NCBI GenBank assembly: GCA_050258815.1
Contig: JBLMZM010000115.1
Span: 1-64,000, forward strand
Reading direction: 5' to 3'
Source of the DNA: JAAXKN01 sp050258815
GTDB taxonomy: Bacteria; Bacteroidota; Ignavibacteria; Ignavibacteriales; SURF-24
DNA: 64,000 bases
Shown here: positions 34,983 to 43,932 of the stretch, one piece after another
How positions within the stretch are numbered: position 1 is the first letter of the stretch
How the letters are laid out: each line of letters starts with the position of its first letter
Position numbers and translations under genes: made by a program
Notes under the pieces: model-generated
What the model was told of the DNA's origin: nothing
Database searches by the model: none
What the model saw: the letters and a program-made list of their open reading frames with translations, nothing else

Positions 34983-35960
34983 ATGTGGATTTTAATAGGC
35001 ATTCTGGCAATTATAATAGTGATAGTACTTGCTTACGAATACAGACTGAGAAAACCTGATCAGCTGATCCTTTTCGAGTCAAATGGTAAAATGCTTGAAC
35101 GGAAAACCCGTTTTTATCCAAGGCATTTCAGCCTTGCGTTACCCAATACAACCCATTCAGCACAACTTTTAATTGAAACAGCTGCAAAGGGTAACCTGGA
35201 CATAAAGATCAGGCTTTCTACAACCGTGGCTGCTTCTCATAAAAATATACCGGCTTTAATACGTGTCGGGGGATGGAATAGCAATGCCGTGGTAAAAGCA
35301 TCCAAGGAACTGGAAGTTATTATTCAGAGCCTCATAAAAAAATACGTTGAAAAATATGAGATCGAAGAGTTGTCATCTGAAAAGATATATAATTACCTGA
35401 TTGAGAATGCAAGCCTTAGCAGCGAAAAACTGGGACTGGAGATTATTGCCCTCACGGTACAGTCATTCGACGCACTCGATCCCAAAATATCCGAAGCAAT
35501 GAAGCAGCAGGAATCGGCCAGGATCTTTGAGCAGACTGAACTTCTTAATCAGAAAGCAAGAACCGCAGCAGCAAGGGTAAAACTGAAAGCTGACGAAGAA
35601 ATTGCAGCCATGGAAAATGAGCTGGAACTCAAAAGATATGACCTGAAGAAAGTTGAGCTTGAGAAAGAATCAGCTATCGCACATGCACGCATTGAGGAAG
35701 AACTTAAAAGAAAAAAGATGCAGCTTGAATTTGACACCAGGGAACTGGAACTGCTGAAGAACAGTCCGGAATTACTGATGCTTACACCACAGGCTGTCAG
35801 ACTGGCAGAAGCCAGCCAGGCGCTGAAAAATGCAAGAACAGTAGTCTCCCTCTCACCGGGTGATATCGCCCAGGGATCGGATTTTATCGGAATGTTTCGC
35901 AAATACCTGGAAAGCGCCCTTAATAACGGCACTTCCAGAGACAATGGGAATGGTAAATAG
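34983..35960 (+). CDS. SPFH/band-7-like membrane-anchored coiled-coil protein
   Basis: A 325-residue protein with one N-terminal transmembrane helix, a band 7-like domain (about residues 30-180) and a long Glu/Lys-rich coiled coil (about 180-255) with repeats such as AEEIAAMENELELKR, followed by a tail. This is the architecture of flotillin-like scaffold proteins, which assemble into rings on the membrane. An in-frame TTG lies at 34968, but the ATG at 34983 follows GGAG and begins right at the helix, so it is preferred. The giant fusion gene follows after 98 bases. Confidence 0.75.
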   Translation: MWILIGILAIIIVIVLAYEYRLRKPDQLILFESNGKMLERKTRFYPRHFSLALPNTTHSAQLLIETAAKGNLDIKIRLSTTVAASHKNIPALIRVGGWNSNAVVKASKELEVIIQSLIKKYVEKYEIEELSSEKIYNYLIENASLSSEKLGLEIIALTVQSFDALDPKISEAMKQQESARIFEQTELLNQKARTAAARVKLKADEEIAAMENELELKRYDLKKVELEKESAIAHARIEEELKRKKMQLEFDTRELELLKNSPELLMLTPQAVRLAEASQALKNARTVVSLSPGDIAQGSDFIGMFRKYLESALNNGTSRDNGNGK

Positions 35961-36058
35961 CCAGACCAATTAGGGCGCTCCTTCAGGAATTGAGTACTGA
36001 AAGGAGCCAAATTTCCGGTAAAATGAATGTTGTGTTTAAGAAATCTTAAAGTTAGTAA

Positions 36059-39000
36059 ATGATTAGACAAACCGATCCATTGGAATATTTCCGCCTCAAA
36101 CCCAGCAAAGCTGCTACAGTTTCCGAGGTAAGCGAAGCTACTGCTTCTTCAGACGTACCGCCTGAGGAACGGGTGAACTTTCATATAGGCAACCCTGTAC
36201 AGGATAAGAAGCTGTCCTCGGCTTACCTGCGCACAATACTAGGCCTTCCGATAAGCAGTGAAGAGATCACCGAGGATAATCTTAAGATTATAATTGATGA
36301 GCTGGGATTATCCGGAGACGACACCCTGAAGCTGGAGTTTTTCCGCGATTTAATTAAAAACAGCGCCCCCTATATGCCGCGCGGCGGATTTAACAGAAAG
36401 AGCCCTAATTTCCTCGTGGAATACTTTAACGAGTGGCTTACAAGAAAACAACCTGAATCACTGAGCTATGACCTGGGTGAGACCTCTGGTAAACGCGAGA
36501 TCATTCTGGCCTCAGGAGGCATTAATGAAGCATTCAGGCTGCTGTTCCATTCATTATCAAATTTTTTGATTATCCGCCCTGCTGGCATTCTGTACTGGGA
36601 GGTTGATCTGCCGGAACACCTGATTTCCTATGCGGGACTTAATTTTAAAAAGATCCCCGCAGAGGAAGAAGCACTCCTGGGAAATGTACGCACTCTGCTT
36701 AAAAATTCCCCGCAGGAACCTGCCTTTTTGATACTGGGCAGGATACCGGGCGAAAATACGCGCCGGGAGCTGCGTAAACTTAGCCTGGAATTCCCTTTAT
36801 TTTTCATTGAGGTAAACAATGCCCCCAATCATACGTCTCTTGCACGTGAAGCCAAGATGATGAACAGGGTATTGCGCATCTTTACTCCCGGAATTTTCTC
36901 CGGGAAACTAAATAATTTCTCTGTTGTCTTTATTGCCGGTAATTCGGAATATATACGGGTTATAGAAACCATCCACTTCCAGCTGAAAGGAACTCCCTCA
37001 GCTTCCGAAGTGGAGCTGCTGACATATATACTCAAAAATGATTTGGTCCCTCAGAAGAATTCGGCGGGAGAGAGGTCCATTGTAGTCAAACCTGCGCGTG
37101 AGAAATCCTTAAATCCCATAGCGGGGGAAAATACTGCCGACTTATATGCCGAACAGTTTGGGAACAGGCTCAATGAACTGATCCAAAATCAGGCGGATAT
37201 TGCCGAAAGAATTACAACCAGGATTACTGAGAAGGAACAAACACTAGTTAATAGAAGCGGAAGGCTCTCTTCATTCCTCACCCTGGATAAGTTCTCCGGC
37301 ACAGGTGCGCCCATGCTTCTGGATCAGTTCATTGAGAATATAGATTCATCTGAATGGTCCGATGGACTGATAAACAGCTTCCTGTTTTCATTCTTAAAGC
37401 ATCATCCGGAATACAATCTGCGCAGCAGCCTGCTCGTAAGCGGTTCTTCAAGAACTGGACTGGGACTGCTGGGATTTTACTGCGGAATCAGGGAAGTAAT
37501 TATTCCGGACTTAAGCTGGACGTACGAGCACTGCTTTCCATCGGTTTGTGTGGTACCCCTGACAGACAGGTTTGAAATTGACGTCGATGCAATCATTGAT
37601 GCTGTCAATAACAAAATATCCTCCGATCCTCACTGGAGGGAGTACGGCGCTGTAGCACTTAATAATCCGCACAATGCAACTGGACAGGAGTTCAATCCCG
37701 ATGAGGTAAAACGGCTCATTAAGTGGCTTCTGGAAAAGAAAATCTTTATCATTGATGATCTGTCTTATCAGAACGTAGCTCCATTAATGGAATTACGCGA
37801 AATCAAAACTGCACGCCAGCTGGCTAACGAACTCCATACAAACGGCTACATAGATGATGAACAATCAAATTATCTGATCACCATCCATTCAATGTCAAAG
37901 ACGGATTCACTCGCAGGAGCACGCCTTTCGGTAATCGAGGTCCGTCATCCGGAAATTTATGACAGGTACAGGAAAATTAACTCCACGATCAGACCCAACC
38001 TGGCTGCTGTATTTCTGACATACCTGTTTTACCGCAATTCGGCTGAAACTGTTGATGCATACTGGAGGCTCCGTAACCGGATATTCTTCGAAAGAATGAG
38101 CTCGATAAGTGAAGCAGTCGCTACTCTGCCCAGGGAAAGAAACAAGTTTGATATCATTATCAGGCCGCCCAGGGCAAGCATGTATCCGCAGATGATAATT
38201 GATAAACTGCCCGCGGGTTTATCTCTCGACTGGCTCGCCTCGGGCCTCGCAAGACAGGGCATCGGTATGATCCCCCTTTCAACTTTTGCCAGGACAGAAA
38301 AAGGGTTTGAAGCCGGGCGCAAAACCTTCAGGCTGACCCTGGGCGGTACTGACGGAGCATCTGTGCTGATGATTAAAACCAGACGCATGCTGATACACCT
38401 GAACAGGATGATCAGCGAGGAAGCAAACCTCTATGCACGCAAGGAATTCCCCGTTAAAGCAGAAATTTCCGGCAGATATCTGCGTGAAAACCGCGTTATT
38501 GATATCTGGCAGAAGGCTGAAAAAAAGATAAAGGCTGCCTGCAGCAGTGAGTCCCTTAAATACTTCAGTCAGTTCAATGAGAGTTTCAGGGACCCGTCCT
38601 ACAAAAAAAGTTTTGAAAATGAATATCTGCCCGGGAGGCTCTCTGCCTTTGAGCAGCGCTTTACAGACAGGATCGGAATTATAAACCGCCTTAAGGAGGC
38701 GGCCTTAGAGGACAAGGGTAAAAGCCTGATCGCACTGCTCGAAAAGGAATTCTTCAAGGACAGTCTGGAGATGCGGGAAAAGGCATTCAAAGAACGCCTG
38801 TACGATAGAACCGTGCACCCGACCCAGATGTATTCTATTAAGGTTGAGACCCTCTTCGATAAACTGATAGACCAGGTAATAAAGAAGAAAACTGTCTCAC
38901 AGGACCTGCTTGATAAAATAGCCGGGGAATTAATTAAGGAATTCCTGGGTCTGAACGTCGCAATTGTCTCCAACCAGGAATCCTCTGAGCTGCTGCTCGA

Positions 39001-41677
39001 CCTGAATTCAATAATAACGGCAGAAATGTACACGGAACTCCATTCAGGAAGACCCTTCCGGTCATTTCTCTCGTTCTGGGGGGATTGGGATGGCAGTAAC
39101 CGCCCTTCCGGACAGGGGCATAGCCTCGTAGCATCCGTCCTGATCGAGAATGTAGTCAGGCAGGCAGGTCTGCTGAGGGCCCTGCTTGAAGCTGACAGGT
39201 CCGTGAAAATTGACCCCCTGCTCCTAAACGAGATTGAGAAACTTTCTGTAAAGAATGTACAGTTCTCTAAGCTCCTTAGTCAGATTACTCAGCTTACACA
39301 TCAGCTGGAGAAAAGATACAGGGGAATTCTTCCCTTCAACCTTAAACCCGGCAAGCTCAGACGTGTTGGAATGAAACTGCACATTGCAAGCGATCCTTTG
39401 ACATCTTTATGGCACCATAACGACCGGCTTGAACGCAAGATGCTTGAACTGCGCCTGCAACGCAGGAAAACACTGGAATATTATTTCTCAATAAATAAGC
39501 AGCTAAGGAAAGCACTAAACTCGCTCCTTCCTGCTATTCAGAAGAACCTCGGTAACGATAAGCTGCTTACTGAGGCCTGTTCATACAGGGACCTGATGAA
39601 ACGTTTTATCATTACTCCCCGTATACATCAGAAAATGATTACAGCCCAGGATCAGTTCGCAATCGATACGACAGTACACAATATAAATGAGATTAACGAA
39701 ATTGCCGGAAAATATGGTAACCCTGGCATGGTGATGGTCTTACAGGTGAGTATGTCCACCAGGCCTGAGGCCCTGATTTTTCTGGACAGAAAGATGCGCT
39801 CCAGACGCGAGCAGAACCTGCGTGTTAACCAGGACTCTGAAATCCCTTCCATATGGCTGGTTCCTTTGTTCGAGGACCTGGATGCGGTTAAAAACCTGAA
39901 GAATTATTTAAATAAAATCTGGGAATATGGCCTTCAGAGCAGACGGTTGAACCAGGAAAAGAATGAAAGATTTTCAGAGATCATCAGTGAAATTTTTGTC
40001 GCCGGCTCCGATCTTAGCCAGCAGGTCGGGCAGGCAGCAGGCATGAGCCTCTATAAAGAGGCTAAATTCGACCTGGCTTCCTGGCTGGCTGAAAAAGGAC
40101 TGATAGGGAAAGTCAGAATGAAAATGGGTAGCGGTGAACCAATGCAGCGCCAGGGCGCCTATTATTCCCCGGTTGCTGGTAAACCTGCTTTTATTCACTC
40201 TGCAGATTCCATCAGGAGGTTTTCAACATACCTCAAGGAATCAACCAGGAAGAGTACACAGTATGCCACTACTCCCCTCATCGGAGTATTTGCCGGAGGC
40301 GATCTCAGAACCCTGCAGAGCAACGTCTCTGAAAGGCTCAGATATCTTTCAGCCCGGGAGTTCTCACAACTCCTCTTTCATATCGAGGAATCGCAGCGGC
40401 ATTATGAGGCCGAAATCACCGGTGCCGGTGAACCGCTCGTTGAAACACGCCTCCAGTTTAAGACCCGGGGCTTCAAAGAGCTGGAAAGACTTACAATTGG
40501 AAGAAAGGATAATTTGTATAATGAATTTCTGTCAATATTTACAAGTAACTTCCGTCAGATTTTATACGGACGCGAGGAGGACGTCGTGGGAATCCACGTC
40601 GTCTCTTACTTCATCGCCAGAACTACACCCCCGTTAAGAGATAGACCAACTATACGCCCGGGACACGAGGTCTCAGGCAGCGCGGGACAGAAAATCCTGG
40701 AAAAAATTGCAAAGACTATTCCTTTGTCAAAATATGGAAGCCTCTTAAGAGCTATTGCCCATAACCAGGCACAGACTGCAGTTCTTGGAATTAACCAGCT
40801 TACTACCGGATTATTCCGTGCTTTAGACAGCTTCTCCCAAAAACAGTTCATTGAGGGAGAGCCATTGACAATTATTCAGGACAGGATTCTGCCCAAACTC
40901 CCGGTACACGAAATACTGCACACACTGAGAATTTATCAGGATATCGATCTTCGGTACCTCTCCAGAATTGAAAACGCACTGCCTGCGGGTAACTCTGCCT
41001 TTCTGGCTCTGAGCGAGGATATGGATGCCATGAAAAAATACCTTATCCTTTTTCAGAGAGAATTGCTGAGAAGACATGGATTAAATGTGGAGGACTTCTT
41101 TGAGGCCGATAAATTTATTTCCGACCTGCTGCCAACACTGCGGCCGGATCTGGCTGTGCTGATGCAGAATGACCTCTTTAATACGAATCCCGGCGTGCTG
41201 CTTTCTTCTATTAACGGTAAAGTCGATGATAAATGGATCCTGGAGGTAAAGAAACTGCTTGCAATTCCTGAAGCCATCAGGTTCTGGCAGGCAAGAATAT
41301 GGGACCTGCTCGAAAAACCGGTGTTCCAGCAGGTGGAAAGCTTCGTTGAACTTGCAGGCGCACTGCATTCACTTTCTTCAAACGGACAGACCAGCGAGTT
41401 ACCATTTTCACAACAAAGGATAAAATTGCCTTCAGACGTGACTAACCTCTTTAAGGCTTCATCTGATGACAGAATGCATCAGTTCCTCGCTGCTGCGTTT
41501 GAATACCTCTCAATTATCTCTGAGGGAATGATTGAAGTGCCGATTAATATTATCCGGGCAATTAAGGAAGTCGAAAGAATCATCAGGATCGAAGAACAGG
41601 CCCTGTCACCCAAACAGCAGGACATCCTGAGATTCTATCTCCTGCAGATAGCACACCTGACAGGAGAAAACGGATAA
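36059..41677 (+). CDS. Giant fusion: two aminotransferase-like domains plus a phosphoenolpyruvate carboxylase-like domain
   Basis: A 1872-residue cytoplasmic protein in one uninterrupted frame. Residues about 40-350 resemble a degenerate fold-type-I aminotransferase (FHIGNPVQ, SGGINEAF). Residues about 400-790 are a second one with an intact PLP site: NNPHNATG (535-542), Asp567 and Tyr570 in DDLSYQ, Lys614 in SMSK and Arg758 in TFRLTLGG. From about 850 to the end it aligns with bacterial PEP carboxylase: TVHPTQ (His920, E. coli H138), FWGDWDG (1006-1012), PLFED (Glu1272, metal ligand E506), GSD (Asp1318, metal ligand D543), GSGEPMQRQG (1357-1366, the GRGG loop) and LRAI (Arg1564, R713). In that loop E. 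coli H579 and R581 become Met1356 and Ser1358, while R587 is kept as Arg1364. The C-terminus lacks the usual NTG. Family assignment is from remembered motifs; function is open. Confidence 0.8.
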   Translation: MIRQTDPLEYFRLKPSKAATVSEVSEATASSDVPPEERVNFHIGNPVQDKKLSSAYLRTILGLPISSEEITEDNLKIIIDELGLSGDDTLKLEFFRDLIKNSAPYMPRGGFNRKSPNFLVEYFNEWLTRKQPESLSYDLGETSGKREIILASGGINEAFRLLFHSLSNFLIIRPAGILYWEVDLPEHLISYAGLNFKKIPAEEEALLGNVRTLLKNSPQEPAFLILGRIPGENTRRELRKLSLEFPLFFIEVNNAPNHTSLAREAKMMNRVLRIFTPGIFSGKLNNFSVVFIAGNSEYIRVIETIHFQLKGTPSASEVELLTYILKNDLVPQKNSAGERSIVVKPAREKSLNPIAGENTADLYAEQFGNRLNELIQNQADIAERITTRITEKEQTLVNRSGRLSSFLTLDKFSGTGAPMLLDQFIENIDSSEWSDGLINSFLFSFLKHHPEYNLRSSLLVSGSSRTGLGLLGFYCGIREVIIPDLSWTYEHCFPSVCVVPLTDRFEIDVDAIIDAVNNKISSDPHWREYGAVALNNPHNATGQEFNPDEVKRLIKWLLEKKIFIIDDLSYQNVAPLMELREIKTARQLANELHTNGYIDDEQSNYLITIHSMSKTDSLAGARLSVIEVRHPEIYDRYRKINSTIRPNLAAVFLTYLFYRNSAETVDAYWRLRNRIFFERMSSISEAVATLPRERNKFDIIIRPPRASMYPQMIIDKLPAGLSLDWLASGLARQGIGMIPLSTFARTEKGFEAGRKTFRLTLGGTDGASVLMIKTRRMLIHLNRMISEEANLYARKEFPVKAEISGRYLRENRVIDIWQKAEKKIKAACSSESLKYFSQFNESFRDPSYKKSFENEYLPGRLSAFEQRFTDRIGIINRLKEAALEDKGKSLIALLEKEFFKDSLEMREKAFKERLYDRTVHPTQMYSIKVETLFDKLIDQVIKKKTVSQDLLDKIAGELIKEFLGLNVAIVSNQESSELLLDLNSIITAEMYTELHSGRPFRSFLSFWGDWDGSNRPSGQGHSLVASVLIENVVRQAGLLRALLEADRSVKIDPLLLNEIEKLSVKNVQFSKLLSQITQLTHQLEKRYRGILPFNLKPGKLRRVGMKLHIASDPLTSLWHHNDRLERKMLELRLQRRKTLEYYFSINKQLRKALNSLLPAIQKNLGNDKLLTEACSYRDLMKRFIITPRIHQKMITAQDQFAIDTTVHNINEINEIAGKYGNPGMVMVLQVSMSTRPEALIFLDRKMRSRREQNLRVNQDSEIPSIWLVPLFEDLDAVKNLKNYLNKIWEYGLQSRRLNQEKNERFSEIISEIFVAGSDLSQQVGQAAGMSLYKEAKFDLASWLAEKGLIGKVRMKMGSGEPMQRQGAYYSPVAGKPAFIHSADSIRRFSTYLKESTRKSTQYATTPLIGVFAGGDLRTLQSNVSERLRYLSAREFSQLLFHIEESQRHYEAEITGAGEPLVETRLQFKTRGFKELERLTIGRKDNLYNEFLSIFTSNFRQILYGREEDVVGIHVVSYFIARTTPPLRDRPTIRPGHEVSGSAGQKILEKIAKTIPLSKYGSLLRAIAHNQAQTAVLGINQLTTGLFRALDSFSQKQFIEGEPLTIIQDRILPKLPVHEILHTLRIYQDIDLRYLSRIENALPAGNSAFLALSEDMDAMKKYLILFQRELLRRHGLNVEDFFEADKFISDLLPTLRPDLAVLMQNDLFNTNPGVLLSSINGKVDDKWILEVKKLLAIPEAIRFWQARIWDLLEKPVFQQVESFVELAGALHSLSSNGQTSELPFSQQRIKLPSDVTNLFKASSDDRMHQFLAAAFEYLSIISEGMIEVPINIIRAIKEVERIIRIEEQALSPKQQDILRFYLLQIAHLTGENG

Positions 41678-43543
41678 TTATATTTCAATTCTCGTCAAAA
41701 CTCCGTGCAGTTTCTGATATGGCAGATTCAGGAACTGCACAAAGTTTGGCGTAATGCGCTTAATGAAAGAGAATAGCTTCAGATAAAGCCTCTTAGCCTG
41801 AATGTCATCTCCGCCATAAAACATCACTTTGGGATCAATATCTATTTCTTTAAGAGTCTTGGGAATATCCAGCCTCTCCATATAACCCACCTGTATCTCA
41901 AGCCCTGAAAGACCTTCGGTAATTTCCGGTACATACAATTTATGAATACCAAAAGGCTTATCCATGGTTATTACAGAAATCAAGATATTCTGTTCGTAAA
42001 TTATTCCTCCCGCAATAGTACTATGCACCATGTACGGGGGCACCATTGAAAGATCCTTGGTAAAGAACAGCGCCCTGCCGGGCAGTACCTTTCCCTTATT
42101 ATAAATCTGGTTGAAACTTTCAATGTATACATCAATGGGAAGCGACCTGAAAGACCTGTAAACCGCCTTGTTGCCAATGGACCAGATATAAATTGTAAAA
42201 AATGGAATGGCTGCAATTACAATCGACCAGTAACCGCCATGGGGAATTTTTGTAAAGACAGACACCAGGAACGTTATATTGACGACAAAAACACAATATG
42301 CCACAATCAGCTTCAGTCTATCCTTTCTCATGTAAAATATCCAGATCATGAAAAATGTACTGGCCGTCATGGTTGCCGTTACAGCAAAACCGTAGGCTGC
42401 TGCCAGATGCTCTGAGCCCTTAAACATAAGTATCATTAGAATAACTGCGATCATCAGCCCCCAGTTGACAGCACTGATGTAAATCTGCGACTTTAAGTGG
42501 CTAGAGGTATATTTTACCTTCATTAATGGGAATATGTGAGTTCTGATACCCTGATATACCAGGGAAAAAACGGCACTGATCATAGCCTGGGAAGCTATTG
42601 TTGTTGCCAGCAGTGTAAGTATCAGAAATGGAATGTAAAGGAAGCTCGCCTGGCTTTTAACCATCGCAAATAAAATGTTTACGTGTTCATTAAATCCATC
42701 TCCCTGCTTCATGATGAAAGCACCCTGCCCCAGGTAATTTATTATTAATGCCACAAATACAAAGTTCCACGCCTTCTTAATGGGATCTCTGCCCAGATGC
42801 CCCATATCAGCATACAATGCCTCGCCACCTGTTGCGCATAGTATGACTTCAGAAAGCACTATAAAACCCCTGAAACCGTTATGAATCAGAAAATTAAACG
42901 CATAATAAGGGTTGGCAGCGTAAATAACGTTTGGACTGTGAAGCAATGAAGTGAATCCTGTGATAAAAAGGGATAGGAACCAGATCAGCATTATGGGGCC
43001 AAAGGAGGTAGCAATTTTATCTGTTCCCCGTGATTGAACCAGAAACAGCACTATCGTAATGCCTATGGTAATTATAACTATCGTATCCTGAGAGATCTTT
43101 CCGATACCCGGAATCAGCTCAAGGCCTTCCACAGCAGAAAGGATACTGATTGCAGGCGTTATCACACCATCACCCATCAGCAGCGATACTCCCACATAGC
43201 CCAGGAATGTCACAAATACAATTGAGCGGGATGACTTTAGGGAACTGCGAAGTATCTCCTTTAGGACTATTATTCCCCCTTCCCCTTTTGAACTCAGACT
43301 CATACCGAGGAATGTATATTCAAGGGTCACGAGAATGATGAGGGTCCAGAAAATAAGCGATAAGATGCCGATAATATTCTGTGGCGTCGGGGCAGTTAAA
43401 AGAAATATCACCGACAGTGTATAAATAGGACTCGTGCCAATATCACCAAATACGAGTCCCATCGCCTTAATTATTTCACTCGAGGAAGTCTTCAAGGATT
43501 CTTTAGAACTCTTGCTAAATATTTTATGCAAAGGGGAAATCAT
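41678..43543 (-). CDS. kup: Potassium transporter Kup (KUP/HAK/KT family)
   Basis: A 621-residue K+ uptake protein, probably a K+/H+ symporter of the inner membrane. The signature GDIGTSPIY is at residues 33-41, about 12 transmembrane helices follow in residues 28-450, and a soluble C-terminal domain follows. The motif GGEALYADMGH is also typical. Its stop codon is immediately adjacent to that of the convergent fusion gene, with no base between. The 5' leader carries two mutually exclusive hairpins, hinting at RNA-level control. Confidence 0.95.
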   Translation of the reverse strand: MISPLHKIFSKSSKESLKTSSSEIIKAMGLVFGDIGTSPIYTLSVIFLLTAPTPQNIIGILSLIFWTLIILVTLEYTFLGMSLSSKGEGGIIVLKEILRSSLKSSRSIVFVTFLGYVGVSLLMGDGVITPAISILSAVEGLELIPGIGKISQDTIVIITIGITIVLFLVQSRGTDKIATSFGPIMLIWFLSLFITGFTSLLHSPNVIYAANPYYAFNFLIHNGFRGFIVLSEVILCATGGEALYADMGHLGRDPIKKAWNFVFVALIINYLGQGAFIMKQGDGFNEHVNILFAMVKSQASFLYIPFLILTLLATTIASQAMISAVFSLVYQGIRTHIFPLMKVKYTSSHLKSQIYISAVNWGLMIAVILMILMFKGSEHLAAAYGFAVTATMTASTFFMIWIFYMRKDRLKLIVAYCVFVVNITFLVSVFTKIPHGGYWSIVIAAIPFFTIYIWSIGNKAVYRSFRSLPIDVYIESFNQIYNKGKVLPGRALFFTKDLSMVPPYMVHSTIAGGIIYEQNILISVITMDKPFGIHKLYVPEITEGLSGLEIQVGYMERLDIPKTLKEIDIDPKVMFYGGDDIQAKRLYLKLFSFIKRITPNFVQFLNLPYQKLHGVLTRIEI

Positions 43544-43932
43544 TATTCTCCGAATTTTTAGTAAAGAGCCATCTTACCGCAAACGTACAGGTATCTTTTA
43601 ACAATAAAAGAACAAGACAATATGGCCTCTGGATATAATTGCTGCAGTCAGGACTGATATTGTCTTTTCAGACAATACCGTGTTGTTATTTTTTGCAGAC
43701 AAAAAATTACTTATTATTTTGATCTCATGCAAACATGATATTTCAGTTTTCCCCCTGACCATTGGTATAATAAATATACCTTTATAAATTATTTCTTCCA
43801 ACCAGCCAATTATTTGATTGTGTAAGTAACAAATTCTTTTTACCTTAAAATATCTAACCTCTATTTATTCGATTCCTTTCAATGTCAGTGCTATGATCGT
43901 GACATATAATAATTACAAGGAGTTGATCAGAC
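43544..43932. other. Divergent intergenic region of kup and the acyltransferase-like gene
   Basis: A 389-base AT-rich region. It contains the kup leader with the three-copy switch element (43615-43677) and presumably the promoters for both genes. I see no match to the c-di-AMP riboswitch core that often precedes kup genes, but could not test this by covariance search. Confidence 0.55.
43615..43677 (-). promoter_or_regulatory. Alternative-hairpin element in the kup leader
   Basis: In minus-strand order: TATTGTCT (43677-43670), GAAA, AGACAATA (43665-43658), then a second TATTGTCT (43622-43615). The middle copy can pair perfectly over 8 bp with either outer copy; pairing with the first gives a GNRA tetraloop hairpin. 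The last copy lies 71 bases before the kup start. This is the geometry of an attenuator or switch, but no ligand-binding core is recognised. Confidence 0.4.

Noticed and set aside
35549..36070. 173-codon minus-strand ORF opposite the SPFH-like gene
   Set aside because: Serine-rich composition is the reverse-complement image of the Glu/Lys coiled coil on the plus strand.
40134..40637. 167-codon ORF inside the giant fusion gene
   Set aside because: It is in another frame of a region with clear PEPC-like coding sequence; no motif, low-complexity Ser/Pro content.
41678..43543. c-di-AMP riboswitch upstream of kup
   Set aside because: The leader has alternative hairpins, but I could not identify the conserved ydaO core by eye, so it is not claimed.
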